Assembly (NCBI RefSeq): GCF_036046055.1
Contig: NZ_CP107939.1
Location: 7,874,001-7,938,000 of the forward strand
DNA: 64,000 nucleotides
Reading direction: 5' to 3'
Origin: Nocardia sp. NBC_00403
GTDB lineage: Bacteria > Actinomycetota > Actinomycetes > Mycobacteriales > Mycobacteriaceae
The translations under genes were made by a program, and so were the position numbers. Shown one piece after another: positions 8,520-18,272 of the stretch; the first letter of the stretch is position 1, and each line of letters starts with the position of its first letter. Under the pieces are notes generated by a model. That model was not told the origin of the DNA. It worked only from the letters and a program-made list of their open reading frames with translations, and searched no databases.

Positions 8520-9566
8520 ATGAAACGCGCCACCGTGCTGGCACTGGCCGCAGGCATCCTCGCCCTCACGGGCTGCACGACCACGGTGCCCGAATCCGCT
8601 CCGGCCGGCGATGGCTCCGTCGCATCGACCGAGGGGGTCACGCGGTACCCGATCACCCTCGACAATTGCGGCAGGACCTACACCTACACCGAGGCCCCCG
8701 AGCGTGTGGTCGTCATGAACGGCGGTTCCGTCGGCGAGGTCTCGTCGCTGATCGCGCTGGGCGTCGGCAACCGGATCCTGGCCAATGCGCAGTCCTACGG
8801 CTCCTCCGATGTCCCCGGCCGTGCCGCGGCCATTGCTGCCCTCCCCACCGGCGGCATCGCGTACAACAGCATGCAGGACATCCCGCGCGAGGCCATGCTC
8901 GCGCAGCACGCAGACTTCGTGCTCTCCACCGGCGGGGGCGGTTTCGCCGCCGATCAGGGCTTCGCCACCCGCGAGCAATTGGCCGCCGCGGGTGCGAATA
9001 CCTATGTGCCACGAGCGAACTGCGGCGTGACCGGCGCGGTGACGGGAACACCCACCGTCGAGGACAGCTATGCGATGCTGCGCGACCTCGGCGCGGTGTT
9101 CGACGTGCCGGGCCGCGCCGAACAGCTCATTGACGAATCGCGGCGCAAGATCGCCGACACGGTCGCCGCCGTCGCCGGGGCGACCGAGAAGAACGTGCTG
9201 CTCGTCTTTCCCGGTATGGGAATGGGTGACGCGGGCGATTTCTCGGCCATCGCGGCGGGCGGAATCTGGAACGACATCATCGACAAAGCCGGTGCGGTGA
9301 ACCCGTTCAACCGCACGGACGGCACCACCTTCGTCACGATCAGCAAGGAACAGCTCGCCGTGACGCCGATCGACGGTGTGATCGTAGTGAACTATCGCAA
9401 TCCCGATATCGACGCGACGGCCGGGCGGATCCTCGATCAGTTCCCGCAGTGGAATGCCACCAAGAACAAGACCTATGTGGCGCTCTCGGATTCGATCTAT
9501 CTCGGTCCCAGCAACGACATCGCGGTGGACAAGATCGCCCGGCTCGTGCACCCTGAACAGTTCTGA
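8520..9566 (+). CDS. ABC importer substrate-binding lipoprotein (iron-chelate type)
   Basis: 348 residues; GGAGG at 8511-8515 fixes the ATG at 8520. A lipoprotein signal ends in the lipobox LTGC (Cys19). The mature part has the two-lobed TroA/FepB-type fold: PERVVVMNGGSVGEVSSLIALGV, then LAQHADFVLST and a C-terminal DKIARLVHP. It should sit on the outer face of the membrane and deliver a metal chelate (siderophore, haem or corrinoid) to the permease 3 bp downstream. No Fur/IdeR-like box was recognised, so the ligand is open. Confidence 0.88.
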   Translation: MKRATVLALAAGILALTGCTTTVPESAPAGDGSVASTEGVTRYPITLDNCGRTYTYTEAPERVVVMNGGSVGEVSSLIALGVGNRILANAQSYGSSDVPGRAAAIAALPTGGIAYNSMQDIPREAMLAQHADFVLSTGGGGFAADQGFATREQLAAAGANTYVPRANCGVTGAVTGTPTVEDSYAMLRDLGAVFDVPGRAEQLIDESRRKIADTVAAVAGATEKNVLLVFPGMGMGDAGDFSAIAAGGIWNDIIDKAGAVNPFNRTDGTTFVTISKEQLAVTPIDGVIVVNYRNPDIDATAGRILDQFPQWNATKNKTYVALSDSIYLGPSNDIAVDKIARLVHPEQF

Positions 9567-9569
9567 CCG

Positions 9570-10697
9570 ATGCCGCCCATCGCCGCTGCGTCGTCGCCGC
9601 GCTCGCCGGGGTCCGGTCTGCGGCGCCTCAGGTCCCGGCTCCCGCGGGGCAGCCGGTCGAACCGAACTCGCGCGCCCTTTGCCGGGACTGCGCTGCCCGT
9701 CGCGATCGCCGTATCGGTGGGCGTGCTGTGCGCTGTGATGCTGGTGTCGGTCAGCGTCGGATCGGTCACCGTTTCCCTCGCCGACACCGGGCGGGTGATC
9801 TTCGCCCATGTCGGCGGTAAGACACCCGGTGTCGGGTTCACCGTCGACCAGATCGTGTGGAACTACCGGTTGCCGCGTGTCATCCTCGCCGCGCTATGCG
9901 GTTGCGGCCTGGCCGTCTCCGGGGTGATTCTGCAAGCGCTGGTGAACAATCCACTCGCCGACCCCTACGTCCTCGGCCTGTCCTCGGGCGCCTCGCTCGG
10001 CGCGGTGACGGTGATGGCTTCCGCGGGGGCGGCGCTCGGCGGCGTCGGCGTCTCCACCGCCGCGTTCCTCGGCGCGATCCTCACCGCCGCAGTGGTATTC
10101 GCGCTCGGGCAGCGCCGCGGCACGGTGGTGCCGATCCGCTTGGTCCTGGCCGGTGTCGCCGTCGGCTATCTCTTGCTGGCGGCGACGAACTACCTTCAGT
10201 TGCGCGCAACGCCCAACGAACTGCGCGCGGTGATGTTCTGGACCATGGGCAGTGTCGCCGGGGCGAGCTGGGAGCGACTCGGGCCGGTCACGGCGGTGGT
10301 GCTGCTCGTCGTCGCCGTGGTGCTGGCCTTCGGCCGTCGGCTGAATGTGCTCGGCACCGGCGACGAACAGGCCACCGCCCTCGGCGTCGACGTGCGCACG
10401 ACCCGGATCATCTTGCTGGCGCTGGCATCCCTGCTGACCGGCACGCTGATCGCGGTCGCGGGCGGAATCGGGTTCGTCGGCTTGATGATTCCGCATCTGG
10501 TGCGCCTGAGCTTCGGCGTGGACCACCGCCGCGCGCTGCCGCTGTCGGCATTGCTCGGCGGCGCCTATCTCGTTGCGGTGGACTTGCTTTCACGCACAAT
10601 CGGTGCCCCCGATGAACTTCCGCTCGGCATCTTCACCGCCGCGTTCGGCGCACCGTTCTTCCTCTGGCTGCTGCGCCGCGACGGAGATCGGACATGA
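9570..10697 (+). CDS. FecCD-family ABC permease
   Basis: 375 residues with an unusually long basic N-terminus (about 40 residues) before the first helix. The FecCD/BtuC signature is visible: YRLPRVILAALCGCGLAVSG, LVNNPLADPYVLGLSSGAS, and GGIGFVGLMIPHLVRL, which contains the cytoplasmic coupling segment. About ten membrane helices are expected. It forms the channel of the importer with the lipoprotein before it and the ATPase after it, which it overlaps by 4 bp. Confidence 0.92.
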   Translation: MPPIAAASSPRSPGSGLRRLRSRLPRGSRSNRTRAPFAGTALPVAIAVSVGVLCAVMLVSVSVGSVTVSLADTGRVIFAHVGGKTPGVGFTVDQIVWNYRLPRVILAALCGCGLAVSGVILQALVNNPLADPYVLGLSSGASLGAVTVMASAGAALGGVGVSTAAFLGAILTAAVVFALGQRRGTVVPIRLVLAGVAVGYLLLAATNYLQLRATPNELRAVMFWTMGSVAGASWERLGPVTAVVLLVVAVVLAFGRRLNVLGTGDEQATALGVDVRTTRIILLALASLLTGTLIAVAGGIGFVGLMIPHLVRLSFGVDHRRALPLSALLGGAYLVAVDLLSRTIGAPDELPLGIFTAAFGAPFFLWLLRRDGDRT

Positions 10698-11563
10698 CCG
10701 AGAAGGCCACCGAATCACCCACTACCGCAACGACTGTCGCCTTCGACAACAGCACGCCCCCCGGCGACGCGATCGAACCGACCGCCGAACTGTCGGTCAC
10801 CGGGGTGACCGTCACGTTCGGTAATTCTCCCGCACTCGATGCGGTGACGATGCACGTCCCGCCGGGCTCGATCGTCGGCGTGGTCGGGCCGAACGGCAGC
10901 GGAAAAACAACCCTGCTGCGCACGATCTACCGTTCGCTGCGACCCGATCGTGGCGCGGTGCTGATCGACGGGGCCGACATCGCCGCAATGTCCGTCCGCA
11001 CCGCGGCGCGCACGACCGCGGCGGTGCTGCAGAATGGCGCCGGATCACCGGAGCTGACCGTCGCGGAAATGGTCGAGCTGGGCCGCAACCCGCACCACGC
11101 ATTGTTCAGCCGCGATACCGCCGATGATCGGGCGGCCGTGACGAAAGCGATGGCCGAAAGCGGTGTGATCGCCTACGCCGACCGTTCCGTCGGCTCGCTC
11201 TCCGGCGGCGAGCGCCAACGCGTCCTGCTGGCCAGAGCACTCGCGCAACGTCCACGCCTGCTCGTCCTCGACGAACTCACCAACCACCTCGACGTCCGCG
11301 CCCGCTTCGAACTGCTCGACCTGATCCGCTCCACCGGCATCACCACCCTCGCCGTCCTGCACGAACTCGACCTGGCCGTCCGCTACTGCGACCAACTCGT
11401 CGTCCTGAACCACGGTTGCGTCGTCGCCGCGGGCCCGGTCCTCGATGTCATGACCCCCGCCCTACTACGCACCGTCTTCGGCGTCATCGCCACTACCACC
11501 CGCCACGACGACCACACCATCCGAATCAACTACGCCGCCACCCCTCTTGCTCCCCAGCCATGA
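10694..11563 (+). CDS. ABC transporter ATPase, FecE/BtuD type
   Basis: 289 residues. Walker A GPNGSGKTT, signature LSGGERQRV, Walker B LLVLDELTNHLD and switch His in AVLHELDLA are all present. The canonical Asp-Glu-Pro of Walker B is D-E-L here, and the catalytic Glu is kept. It has about 35 extra N-terminal residues before the domain. It starts inside the permease stop (ATGA) and completes a three-gene importer. Confidence 0.93.
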   Translation: MTEKATESPTTATTVAFDNSTPPGDAIEPTAELSVTGVTVTFGNSPALDAVTMHVPPGSIVGVVGPNGSGKTTLLRTIYRSLRPDRGAVLIDGADIAAMSVRTAARTTAAVLQNGAGSPELTVAEMVELGRNPHHALFSRDTADDRAAVTKAMAESGVIAYADRSVGSLSGGERQRVLLARALAQRPRLLVLDELTNHLDVRARFELLDLIRSTGITTLAVLHELDLAVRYCDQLVVLNHGCVVAAGPVLDVMTPALLRTVFGVIATTTRHDDHTIRINYAATPLAPQP

Positions 11564-11643
11564 CATCGACCTCGGCGAGCGGGACATCACTGCGCGTGCT
11601 TCTCGACGGGTGCCGCGGCCGTGTTCCGTTCGACGAGACGGGC

Positions 11644-11778
11644 TCAACCGTCGGCACTGTGATAGGCGGTGAAACGGGTTGCGGCGGTGCAGTCGTCACG
11701 AGCGCGGGCCACTCGCACCCCGACCGTGCCGACGGGGCAGCCGCAGACCGTCGCTGCCTCGGCGTAGGCGCGGGGAAC
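11644..11778 (-). pseudogene. SigC-like ECF sigma factor relic (region 4.2 only)
   Basis: On the minus strand about 45 codons read AYAEAATVCGCPVGTV, then RVARARDD, which is the helix-turn-helix of ECF sigma factors. Mycobacterial SigC carries almost the same CGCPVGT segment. Everything upstream (regions 2 and 4.1) is missing: the zinc-finger gene occupies that DNA on the other strand. The usual Arg-Ser after GT is Gly-Val, consistent with decay. No start or ribosome site is seen. Confidence 0.6.
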
Positions 11779-11808
11779 TTCGGTCTCCCCGTGGACGACA
11801 ATCTCGGC

Positions 11809-12579
11809 GTGGAGTGCAAAGTGTGCCGGACGGCGCTGTCGGCTCGGATCGATGGCGAACGTGAAACCGTTCCCGCGGCGCGGGTGGACGAGCATCTGGA
11901 ACAGTGCACCGCGTGCTGCTCCTGGTACGTCGCGGCGGTGGAGACCACGCGGCTGCTGCGCCGCGGCACCGGGTACGCACCCGATCTCACCGCCGCGATC
12001 TTCGCCGCCGCCGATCTGGACCGGCCGCGGCCGTCGCTCGGTTCGCGGATGAGCGCCTGGTTCCTATCCTGGCGTACCGCGCTGACCTCCTCGCGCACCG
12101 TATGGACCCGGCTGCTGCTCGGCATGCTCGGCGTCGTGCAGTGTGGCTTGGCGATCGGCCAGGCTGCGGGGGCCGACTTCGGCATGAGCCACCAGCACGA
12201 CAGCGACATGACCCGGCACCTGCTGAACGAGACCTCGGCGTGGAGCCTCGCGATCGGCATCGGCTTCATCTACTGCGCGTTGCGGCCGTACGCGACCTCG
12301 GGTGTGCTGCCGGTGCTCGGTGTGCTGGTCGCGACGCTGACCGCGTTCGTGATCGGCGATCTGAACTCGGGGGTCGTGCCGCTGTCCCGTGTCCTCTCCC
12401 ACGGTGTCCTCGTCGTCGCGCTCGTGTTGGTCGTTGTCGTGCACCGCACCCGACGACCGCACACCTCACCGCCCTCGCGCACCACCAACAGCCCGCCCAC
12501 CGAACTGGTCCTGCCGCCCGGCGCCCAGCTCGGCCGTCGCACCGGCCACCTCAGATCGACTCGAGATCCCGCTGCCTGA
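11809..12579 (+). CDS. Zinc-finger membrane protein, anti-sigma-like (Rv0093c type)
   Basis: 256 residues from GTG 11809 (GTG 11791 also possible). The N-terminus has a zinc-binding anti-sigma-type motif: CKVC near the start, then H-x3-C-x2-C in EHLEQCTACC. Four membrane helices follow (LLLGMLGVVQCGLAIG; WSLAIGIGFIYCAL; VLPVLGVLVATLTAFVIG; HGVLVVALVLVVVV). A His-rich loop (MSHQHDSDMTRH) could touch a metal. It lies 12 bp before a copper-type ATPase, the arrangement known for Rv0093c and ctpA in M. tuberculosis. A role in sensing copper or holding a sigma factor is inferred; the neighbouring sigma gene is a relic. Confidence 0.72.
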   Translation: MECKVCRTALSARIDGERETVPAARVDEHLEQCTACCSWYVAAVETTRLLRRGTGYAPDLTAAIFAAADLDRPRPSLGSRMSAWFLSWRTALTSSRTVWTRLLLGMLGVVQCGLAIGQAAGADFGMSHQHDSDMTRHLLNETSAWSLAIGIGFIYCALRPYATSGVLPVLGVLVATLTAFVIGDLNSGVVPLSRVLSHGVLVVALVLVVVVHRTRRPHTSPPSRTTNSPPTELVLPPGAQLGRRTGHLRSTRDPAA

Positions 12580-12591
12580 CCGAACGGAAAC

Positions 12592-14955
12592 ATGAGTACC
12601 GACATCGCTTTTCCGGAATCCGCCACCCGCGTCGAACCCACCACCCGCATTTCGCTCGCCGTCTCCGGCATGAGCTGCGCGGCCTGTGCGACCCGGGTGG
12701 AACGCAAGCTCAACAAGGTGGTCGGGGTGACCGCCTCGGTGAACTACGCCACCGGCGTGGCGACCATCGATGCCACCGGCGAGGTGACGGCCGGACAACT
12801 GTGCGCCGATGTCGAATCGGCGGGCTATGGCGCGGAACCTGTTGTCGCGCATACGGGCCGGATCGTTTCAGCTCCCGAGGACGCTGCCGTCGGTGATCTG
12901 TTCCGCCGCCTGGTTGTCGCGCTGCTGCTGTTCTTCCCTCTTGCCGACCTGTCGGTGATGTTCGCGACCGTGCCGGCCACCCGGATCTCGGGCTGGCAGG
13001 TGATCCCGACGGTGCTGGCGTTGCCGGTGGTGGTGTGGTCGGCGGCGCCATTCCACCGGCGCGCCTTCCACGGCGCGAAAGGCCTTGCCGCGAGCATGGA
13101 CACGCTGGTCTCGGTCGGGGTGATCACCGCGACGCTGTGGTCGTTGGACACCATGTTCGTGCATTCGGATCTATCGCAGCCCGCACCGGACGGGGTGTGG
13201 GATGCGATCTGGTCCAGCGATTCCATCTACCTCGAGGTCGCCGCGGGCGTCACCGCGTTCGTCCTCGCCGGTCGGTATTTCGAGGCGAAAGCCAAGCGGG
13301 CGGCAGGTAGTGCGTTGCGCGCGCTGGCCGCGCTCGGCGCTCGCGAGGTAACCGTGCTGACCCGTGGCGATCACGAAATGCGGGTGCCGATCGGCGAACT
13401 CGTCGAGGGCCAACGGTTCGTCGTGCGCCCCGGCGAGACCATTGCGACCGACGGCCTCGTGGTGTCCGGCGGATCCAGCGTCGATGCGAGCGCGATGACC
13501 GGCGAATCCATCCCCGTGGACGTAACGCCCGGAATGGAAGTCATCGGCGGCACCACCGCGTTGACGGGACGGCTGATCGTGGAAGCCGCTGCGGTGGGCG
13601 CGGATACGAAGCTGTCGGGGATGATCCGGCTGGTCGAGCAGGCCCAGACCGGGAAGGCGCGCATGCAGCGGGTGGCCGACCGAGTGTCGTCGGTGTTCGT
13701 GCCCATCGTTTTCGCGATTGCCGCGGGCACCTTCGTGACTTGGCTGCTAACCGGTGCGGGCGCGGAGAAAGCAGCGGCAGCCGCACTCGCGGTGCTGGTC
13801 GTCGCGTGCCCGTGCGCGTTGGGGCTGGCGATTCCGACGGCATTGATGGTGGCGTCCGGGCGAGGCGCACAGCTCGGCATCTTCATCAAGGGTCACCAGG
13901 CACTGGAGGCCACGCGGGATGTGGACACCGTGGTGCTCGACAAGACCGGGACAGTCACCAACGGCGCGATGAGCGTTGTCGCAGTATCCGTGGTCGGCGC
14001 AGCGACTGTGACCGGCATGGCGTCGACGGACAGCCCGACAACCCCGGACAGCACGGCAACCGCCGATGGCGCAGTGTCCGACAGCGCCATGATCACCGAA
14101 TCCGACGTGCTGCGGCTGGCCGGTGCCGTCGAAGCGGCCTCCGAGCATGCCGTCGCGGCGGCCATCACGCGGTATGCACGGGAACTGCTCGGTGAGCTGC
14201 CCGCCGTCGAATCCTTCACGGCGCTACCGGGATTGGGTGCCAGCGGCCTCGTGGCAGGCGAGATGGTATCGGTCGGCCGGCTGCGCCTGCTGAACGAACA
14301 CGGCGTCGACGTTCCCCCGTCGTTGAATCGCATCGTGCGGCAGCAGGAACGGGCTGGACGCACGGTGGTGCTCGTCGTTGTCGACGGCGTCGCCCGCGCG
14401 GTCATCGCGGTGGCCGACACGGTGAAGGAGACGGCCGCCGACGCGGTCGCCCGGCTGCATCGACTCGGACTGCGCACCATGATGTTCACCGGCGACAACG
14501 CCTACGCGGCCCAATCGGTCGCCGATGAGATCGGCATCGATGAGGTTGTCGCCGAACTGCTTCCGGAAGACAAGGTCGAGCTGATCGCCGGCCTACAGGA
14601 ACAAGGCCACCGCGTCGTCATGGTCGGCGACGGCATCAACGACGGCGCCGCCCTCGCGACCGCCGACCTCGGCATGGCCATCGGCGCAGGCACCGACGTT
14701 GCCATCGCCGCAGCCGACGTCATCCTGGTCCGCGACGACCTCGGCGCCGTCGCCGATGCCATCGAACTGGCCCACGCCACGCTGCGCACCATCAAGGGCA
14801 ACCTCGTCTGGGCCTTCGGCTACAACGTCATCGCCATCCCCATAGCCGCCCTCGGCTACCTCAACCCCCTGATCGCCGGCGCATCCATGGCATTCTCATC
14901 GTTCTTCGTCATCTCCAACAGCCTCCGCCTGCGCCGAGCCCGCTTCCGGCTGTGA
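12592..14955 (+). CDS. P1B-type heavy-metal ATPase (copper)
   Basis: 787 residues. An N-terminal HMA domain carries C29-x2-C32 (MSCAAC). The membrane metal motif is C406-P-C408, the phosphorylation site D450-KTGT, and the hinge [13 protein letters not shown] with this HMA motif suggests Cu(I) transport (CtpA/CtpB/CopA group). Two oddities: a Ser/Thr/Asp-rich, low-complexity insert follows DKTGT (about residues 465-505), and the nucleotide-binding HP dipeptide is H519-A520 (SEHAVA). It is transcribed with the zinc-finger gene and faces the copper/cytochrome oxidase gene downstream. Confidence 0.93.
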   Translation: MSTDIAFPESATRVEPTTRISLAVSGMSCAACATRVERKLNKVVGVTASVNYATGVATIDATGEVTAGQLCADVESAGYGAEPVVAHTGRIVSAPEDAAVGDLFRRLVVALLLFFPLADLSVMFATVPATRISGWQVIPTVLALPVVVWSAAPFHRRAFHGAKGLAASMDTLVSVGVITATLWSLDTMFVHSDLSQPAPDGVWDAIWSSDSIYLEVAAGVTAFVLAGRYFEAKAKRAAGSALRALAALGAREVTVLTRGDHEMRVPIGELVEGQRFVVRPGETIATDGLVVSGGSSVDASAMTGESIPVDVTPGMEVIGGTTALTGRLIVEAAAVGADTKLSGMIRLVEQAQTGKARMQRVADRVSSVFVPIVFAIAAGTFVTWLLTGAGAEKAAAAALAVLVVACPCALGLAIPTALMVASGRGAQLGIFIKGHQALEATRDVDTVVLDKTGTVTNGAMSVVAVSVVGAATVTGMASTDSPTTPDSTATADGAVSDSAMITESDVLRLAGAVEAASEHAVAAAITRYARELLGELPAVESFTALPGLGASGLVAGEMVSVGRLRLLNEHGVDVPPSLNRIVRQQERAGRTVVLVVVDGVARAVIAVADTVKETAADAVARLHRLGLRTMMFTGDNAYAAQSVADEIGIDEVVAELLPEDKVELIAGLQEQGHRVVMVGDGINDGAALATADLGMAIGAGTDVAIAAADVILVRDDLGAVADAIELAHATLRTIKGNLVWAFGYNVIAIPIAALGYLNPLIAGASMAFSSFFVISNSLRLRRARFRL

Positions 14956-15026
14956 GCGCAGCTCGCATGCCACCGAATGAGCCTGCCGCCGCCGAAGCGC
15001 GGGAAGCCGGCGAGCACGACTTCCGG

Positions 15027-17018
15027 TCAGCGGCGGGTGGCGGCCAACTGCTCGAGCATGGCGTTGTACGCGGCGAGGTCGGAGTCGGCGTAGATGTCGT
15101 CCTTGCGGTCGGTGCGCACGGCAGTGCGGCGGTCCTGGGCTACCCATTGGGACAGGAGTGCGCCGACTACCAGCAGGATCGGGACTTCGCCCGATACCCA
15201 GGCAATTCCGCCGCCGACCCGTTGATCCGACAGGAGGTCGGTATGCCACGGCAGGTCGAGCTGGTCGTAGAAGCGGGCGCCGATCACGGTGTTCATCGAC
15301 ATCACTGCGACGCCGAAGAAGGCGTGGAAGGGCATGATCGCGAACAACATGCCGAGTCTGCCCAGGTGCGGCAGCCTGCGCGGGCCGGGGTCGATGCCGA
15401 TGATGCCCCAGTAGAAGAGGTAGCCGATGATCAGGAAGTGCACGTTCATCAGGACGTGACCCCAGTGGTATCGGATCAGATTCTCCAGCAGCGGTGTGAA
15501 ATACAGACCGTAGAGCGAGACGACGAACGCGGCGATCGCCGTGCCCGGGTGGGCGATGACCGCGGTCGGCCGGGAATGCAGAATCCGCAGCACCCATTCG
15601 CGCACACCGGGGACCTCGTCGCGTCCAGCGGCGGGCACCGCGCGCAACAGCAGCGTCACCGGGGCCCCGAGCACCAGGAGCACGGGCACGAACATGTTCA
15701 ACGCCATGTGCGTGACCATGTGCACGCTGAACATGGCATAGCCGTAGCTGCCGATACCCGACGATGTCGAAATCAGCAGGACCGCACAGCCACTCACCCA
15801 GGATGTCGCACGCCACCGCGACCAGCTGTCACCTCGTCGGCGCAGCCGTAACACCCCCGCCGCATACAGGACGACACTGACGGCGGCCGCAGTCCCGAGC
15901 ACGATATCGAAGCGCCATACCGTCATCAGCCGGATCGCATCGGGCTGATGCGCCAGGTCGAAGCCGATGAACACCTCTTGGGCGGTGAACGTCCGATCGG
16001 CGAAGGCGGGCGCGGGCTGGACCGCCATCGCCACTATCGTCGTCAGCGCGACCGCGGAAAGTGCTGCGACACAGCCGATCAGGAGCGCGATCCGGGCACG
16101 TGCGGATGCCGAGAAAGCGCCGCAACTCGACATCGCCGCGATCCGCCGCACCGTCACTGCGACACCGATCGCAAGGACAACCGCCACCATCGCGAGCCGC
16201 CCGTATCCGGATGCAGGTACCGCTGACCAGGGCAACAGCACGGCAGCGAGCACCAGCCCACTCGAGACCGCCGCCGCCAGACACAGCCGGGCGATCGTCA
16301 CACAGCGCCGCACCGCGATCACGACGTGAGATCCGTTGCGCCGCACCTGCGCCGCCACGCACCAGGCCAGGCCGGGCAGTATCGACACCGCGATCTGGAA
16401 GATGATCATCGCGGCGGTGGCATAGTCGTGATCAGGTCCTTCCCCGGCATTGCCGACCAGCATCGGTGGCAGCACGGCGATCGCCGCCGACCCGGTCCAT
16501 GCCGCCAACCCGACCCAAGACAATGTCAGCCGAGTGGCGAGGGTCAAGACACCGGCGAACACCGCGACGACGATCCACGCCTTCGGTTTCTCGCTCGCAT
16601 CGATCAGCGCACCGAGCGCGCCGAGTCGAAACATCGCCGCTGTCGATAAACCTGCCGCATTGCTCGCAGTGACCGGGACCAGCAGCAACGCCGACACCAA
16701 CCACACCGCGGCCGCCCGCTCGGCGACCCGGACTCCGGCGTACCCATCGATATCGACCCGGCCGCGCGCCGTGACGGCGGTGCAGCACACCGCGTACACC
16801 AGGGATCCGAGCGTGGCCGCGCCCGCGAGCGCGGCCACCACCCGAAGCACCACATACCCGAGCACATCCCCGATGCCCGGGTAGGCGGTGCCCGCTTCTC
16901 GATAGGGCATCTCACCCGCGCCGAGAACCGATCCGACAATGAGTACCAGCGAAACGAGCACCGCCGCACACCAGAGGACGTGGACTGCCGAGCGCTGCAC
17001 CTGCACGTTGTCGTCCAC
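15027..17018 (-). CDS. Fused CopD / CtaG copper and oxidase-assembly membrane protein
   Basis: 663 residues from GTG 17018, with AAAGGGA upstream; a TTG at 17021 is the alternative. The N-terminal half is a multi-helix CopD-like domain. The C-terminal half is the caa3_CtaG domain, seen in FSVHMVTHMALNMFVPVLLVLGAP split by Met/His-rich helices and in HSRPTAVIAHPG. Rv0102 of M. tuberculosis has the same fusion. The likely job is copper passage across the membrane and delivery to the Cu-B site of cytochrome oxidase, which fits the P1B-ATPase before it and ctaD 2.3 kb away. An IS element lies 158 bp upstream of its start. Confidence 0.88.
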   Translation of the reverse strand: MDDNVQVQRSAVHVLWCAAVLVSLVLIVGSVLGAGEMPYREAGTAYPGIGDVLGYVVLRVVAALAGAATLGSLVYAVCCTAVTARGRVDIDGYAGVRVAERAAAVWLVSALLLVPVTASNAAGLSTAAMFRLGALGALIDASEKPKAWIVVAVFAGVLTLATRLTLSWVGLAAWTGSAAIAVLPPMLVGNAGEGPDHDYATAAMIIFQIAVSILPGLAWCVAAQVRRNGSHVVIAVRRCVTIARLCLAAAVSSGLVLAAVLLPWSAVPASGYGRLAMVAVVLAIGVAVTVRRIAAMSSCGAFSASARARIALLIGCVAALSAVALTTIVAMAVQPAPAFADRTFTAQEVFIGFDLAHQPDAIRLMTVWRFDIVLGTAAAVSVVLYAAGVLRLRRRGDSWSRWRATSWVSGCAVLLISTSSGIGSYGYAMFSVHMVTHMALNMFVPVLLVLGAPVTLLLRAVPAAGRDEVPGVREWVLRILHSRPTAVIAHPGTAIAAFVVSLYGLYFTPLLENLIRYHWGHVLMNVHFLIIGYLFYWGIIGIDPGPRRLPHLGRLGMLFAIMPFHAFFGVAVMSMNTVIGARFYDQLDLPWHTDLLSDQRVGGGIAWVSGEVPILLVVGALLSQWVAQDRRTAVRTDRKDDIYADSDLAAYNAMLEQLAATRR

Positions 17019-17176
17019 CAATCCCTTTGAATGTCCTGCGTGGGAAACCGGCCCTCGTCCAGCCGTCGGGTGAACTCACGCGAAAGTTCCCGAGGCCCAC
17101 GGGAAATCGGCTCGATGGGACGAGCGTCACAGGTCGACGTCGTCGAATCGGGTCAGGTGGCGCTACGACCGGGCGA

Positions 17177-17182
17177 GCTAGC
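17177..17182. repeat. Target-site duplication GCTAGC, left copy of IS481 element
   Basis: GCTAGC directly precedes the inverted repeat starting TGTACTGACC. The same hexamer follows the other end at 18273-18278. It fits the NCTAGN target known for IS481. The left copy supplies the transposase stop codon (TAG read on the minus strand, 17178-17180). Confidence 0.85.
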
Positions 17183-18167
17183 TGTACTGACCTGAGAGGT
17201 TAGTAACGCGGCTAGCGGGCGGGTGGCCTGCGAGTGCGGTGTGGCCGCGGTGGTGATTGTAGGTGTGGAGCCAGGTGGTGAAGGCTGCGCATCGTTCAAC
17301 ATCGCTGCGGTAGAGCCGCGCATAGGCCCACTCGTCGGCCAGGGTGCGGTGGAAGCGTTCGACCTTGCCGTTGGTTTGGGGCCGGTAGGGACGGGTGCGT
17401 TTGTGGACCACCGGCCCTAGGGCCTCGGCGAAGGTGCGGGATCGGTAGCAGGACCCGTTGTCGGTCAACACCTTTCGGGTGATGATGCCGTTGGCGGTGA
17501 ACCAGGCGTTGGCGCGTGCCCAGAACGCGGCGGCGGTTTCCTTGCGCTCGTCACCGAGGAGTTCGGTATAGGCCAGCCGGGAATGATCATCGAGGGCAGT
17601 GTGCAGGTAGTGGTAGCCGTGCATCGGGTTGCCGTGAACATTGTTGACCCTGGTTAGCTTGTGCGCCTGGGAATTTCGGTTGCCAGCGGAACGGCCGAGC
17701 TTGCGCCAGCCACCGCCGTCGGGGATCTTGCCGAGTTTCTTGACGTCGATGTGGATCAGATCGCCCGGGGCATCGTGTTCATAGCGGCGTACCGGTTGGC
17801 TGGTGGCGCGGTCGAGCCAGCGCAGCCGTGCCAGCCGGTAGCGGGTCAGGACCCGGTGCACCGTCGAGGGATGCAAGCCCAGTAGGTAGGCGATGCGGGC
17901 CGGTCCCCATCGGCGCAGCACACGAACTTTGATGATGCGGCGTTCGGTGCGAGTCGGTGTCCGGCGCGGGCTGTGATGTGGTCGCGAGGACCGATCGACC
18001 ATGCCCGCCGGGCCCTGCAGGCGATAGCGACCCGCCCACCTCGACGCGGTGGTGGCCGAGACCTGGAACCGTTCGGCCGCCCGGCGGAGCGGCCAACCTT
18101 CATCGACGACACAACGAGCAAGACGCAACCGGCCCAACTCCGTGAGCGGGGCATTACGGTGAGACAC
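17178..18167 (-). CDS. IS481-family transposase
   Basis: 329 residues, GTG start with GGAGG six nt upstream. An N-terminal helix-turn-helix (residues 10-48, AAERFQVSATTASRWAGRY) precedes an integrase core. The DDE triad is D141 (HIDVKKLG), D236 (LTDNGS) and E270 (GKVERFHRTL). Reading frame and triad are intact, so it may be active. The last sense codon straddles the element end and the stop codon lies in the GCTAGC target duplication. The start and ribosome site can be masked by a 13-bp hairpin (18167-18227). Confidence 0.95.
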   Translation of the reverse strand: MSHRNAPLTELGRLRLARCVVDEGWPLRRAAERFQVSATTASRWAGRYRLQGPAGMVDRSSRPHHSPRRTPTRTERRIIKVRVLRRWGPARIAYLLGLHPSTVHRVLTRYRLARLRWLDRATSQPVRRYEHDAPGDLIHIDVKKLGKIPDGGGWRKLGRSAGNRNSQAHKLTRVNNVHGNPMHGYHYLHTALDDHSRLAYTELLGDERKETAAAFWARANAWFTANGIITRKVLTDNGSCYRSRTFAEALGPVVHKRTRPYRPQTNGKVERFHRTLADEWAYARLYRSDVERCAAFTTWLHTYNHHRGHTALAGHPPASRVTNLSGQYS

Positions 18168-18272
18168 GAAGACCTCCGACAGGTGAATGCGTTCCTAGAC
18201 AGCTCGCACTTCACTCGGAGGTCTTCGCCATGTCAGCTCGCCACGCCGTCACCAACGTCCATGGTCAGTACA
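17183..18272 (-). mobile_element. IS481-family insertion sequence, 1,090 bp
   Basis: Terminal inverted repeats start TGTACTGACC at both ends (10 bp perfect, then imperfect to about 26 bp). The flanks are GCTAGC on each side, a 6-bp target duplication of NCTAGN type. It carries one transposase gene. It sits between the CopD-CtaG gene and a mycofactocin-type SDR without breaking either. Complete ends and target copy suggest a recent insertion. Confidence 0.93.
18167..18227 (-). promoter_or_regulatory. Hairpin that can mask the transposase ribosome site
   Basis: CGAAGACCTCCGA (18167-18179) and its perfect complement (18215-18227) form a 13-bp stem with a 35-nt loop. In the transposase mRNA the 3' strand of the stem holds GGAGG and runs to the GTG start. 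Read-through transcripts entering the element would contain both arms and fold; a transcript starting in the loop would not. Confidence 0.55.

Noticed and set aside
11416..11808. N-terminal extension of the zinc-finger protein
   Set aside because: The extra 131 codons are His/Arg-rich shadow of the ATPase gene and of the sigma relic; GTG 11809 gives a protein starting at the zinc motif.
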